This document shows, one piece after another, positions 5,303 to 6,228 of a stretch of DNA of 6,228 bases (positions within the stretch are counted from its first letter, which is position 1; each line of letters begins with the position of its first letter). Position numbers and translations under genes: made by a program. The notes beneath the pieces are model-generated. The model did not search any database, was not told the origin of the DNA, and saw nothing but the letters and a program-made list of their open reading frames with translations. The DNA comes from Nitrosomonadales bacterium (GTDB taxonomy: Bacteria; Pseudomonadota; Gammaproteobacteria; Burkholderiales; Sulfuricellaceae), in assembly GCA_003104895.1 (NCBI GenBank), contig PQAG01000082.1, forward strand, positions 7,885 through 14,112, given 5' to 3'.

Positions 5303-6228
5303 ATGGGGCTTTACTGCTTGTCCCGAGATACCACGTTGAAACAACATCTGACTGATTTGTTTGCCCAGGCCCTGCGTGCCGTCGCACCGGAAACGACCGG
5401 CACCAGCATCATTCTTGAACGCCCCAAGCAGACGCAGCATGGCGATTACGCCTGCAACCTGGCCATGCAGCTGGCGCGGACGCTCAAACGCAACCCGCGC
5501 GAAATCGCCAGCGCCCTGCTTGACGCACTGCCCGCTTCGCCCTGGGTCGAGAAGGCGGAAATCGCCGGTGCCGGGTTCATCAATATTTTCCTCAGCGCGG
5601 CATCCAAACAGCGCGTCATCACCACGATCCTGCAGCAGGGCCCAGAATTCGGCCGCGGCCAGATGGGGGAAGGCAAAAAAATCCAGGTGGAATTCGTCTC
5701 CGCCAACCCGACCGGCCCGCTCCACGTCGGCCATGGACGCGGCGCCGCCTTCGGCATGAGCCTGTCCAATGTGCTGGCGGCAGCCGGATTCGAGGTCAAG
5801 CGCGAGTACTACATCAACGACGCCGGACGGCAGATGGACATCCTGGCGCTGTCCACCTGGCTGCGCTACCTGGAACTCAACGGCATCAGCGTGCCCTTCC
5901 CCGCCAACGCCTATCAGGGCCAGTACGTGCGCGACATGGCGGCGGAAATCAGGCGGCTGCACGGCGACCGCTATGTGCATCAGCCCTGGACCCTGCTGGA
6001 AGGCGTGCCGCCGCGCTCCACCGAGGAAGAGCTGGAAAAGGATGAGAAGTGGGCCAAGCAGCAGAACGAACTGCATCTCGACGGCCTGATCGCCAACGCC
6101 AAGAAACTGCTCGGTGACGACTACGCCTACATCCATGATTTCGCCCTCACCGAGCAGCTGGGCGACGGCCGCAACGACCTGATGGAGTTCGGCGTCAGTT
6201 TCGATACCTGGTTTTCGGAAAAATCCCT
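5303..6228 (+). CDS. argS: Arginyl-tRNA synthetase, N-terminal half (runs off the right edge)
   Basis: ArgS is a cytoplasmic class I synthetase that attaches arginine to tRNA-Arg using ATP. The frame is open to base 6228 with no stop. Visible parts: the N-terminal tRNA-binding (Arg_tRNA_synt_N) domain, with the stretches HGDYACNLAMQLA and AEIAGAGFINIFL, then the catalytic entry VEFVSANPTGPLHVGHGRG. Its HIGH-type motif HVGH is at 141-144 counted from 5303. EYYINDAGRQMD follows. The KMSK-type loop and anticodon-binding domain lie outside; about half of the usual 560-590 residues is present. Start is uncertain. ATG 5303 adds MGLYCLSRDTT, unlike the family and without a clear ribosome binding site. 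TTG 5336 (MKQHLTDLF) has GAG at 5325-5327 and places HVGH near residue 130. I give the ATG as the outer limit but lean to the TTG. Confidence 0.95.
   Translation, partial: MGLYCLSRDTTLKQHLTDLFAQALRAVAPETTGTSIILERPKQTQHGDYACNLAMQLARTLKRNPREIASALLDALPASPWVEKAEIAGAGFINIFLSAASKQRVITTILQQGPEFGRGQMGEGKKIQVEFVSANPTGPLHVGHGRGAAFGMSLSNVLAAAGFEVKREYYINDAGRQMDILALSTWLRYLELNGISVPFPANAYQGQYVRDMAAEIRRLHGDRYVHQPWTLLEGVPPRSTEEELEKDEKWAKQQNELHLDGLIANAKKLLGDDYAYIHDFALTEQLGDGRNDLMEFGVSFDTWFSEKS

Noticed and set aside
5270..6136. 288-codon minus-strand frame opposite argS
   Set aside because: It is a shadow of the conserved ArgS frame; no family features are visible.

Overview
The window is a compact, GC-rich (by eye) stretch of bacterial chromosome with every gene on the + strand: the last 30 codons of gltB, then gltD, hemE, priA and the first half of argS (open at the right edge). 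Protein sequences and gene order suggest a betaproteobacterium, probably a Nitrosomonadales-like lineage. That placement is inference from remembered family features, not from a search. All four larger proteins look intact in the visible part, and there are no insertion sequences, tRNAs, CRISPR arrays or phage genes.

Layout. 1-1504 holds gltB-gltD, the two subunits of NADPH glutamate synthase, nearly touching and surely one transcript. 1505-1586 is an 82-base gap filled by an imperfect palindrome whose arms are each three 9-base units, and whose 3' arm runs into the hemE ribosome binding site. 1587-2651 is hemE (uroporphyrinogen decarboxylase, haem synthesis). 2652-2963 is a 312-base gene-free gap, AT-rich in its middle. 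2964-5156 is priA (replication restart helicase). 5157-5302 is a gap with a REP-like hairpin and a perfect 10-bp inverted repeat. From 5303 (or a TTG at 5336) to the edge is argS (arginyl-tRNA synthetase), containing the HVGH signature but cut before the KMSKS-type motif.

The most interesting part is the hemE-priA gap. It holds two exact matches to the DnaA box consensus TTWTNCACA (2680-2688 and 2857-2865), the only two I found in the window. One sits in the loop of a perfect 11-bp inverted repeat whose arms also resemble DnaA boxes. A third, one-mismatch box lies over the priA start codon. Between the exact boxes is a 50-base segment of about 80% AT with a bulged inverted repeat and a promoter-like hexamer pair. 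This resembles a small DnaA-controlled regulatory region, or an origin-like module, directly upstream of a primosome gene. The genes themselves are ordinary housekeeping genes of nitrogen assimilation, haem synthesis, replication restart and translation, with no obvious shared pathway.
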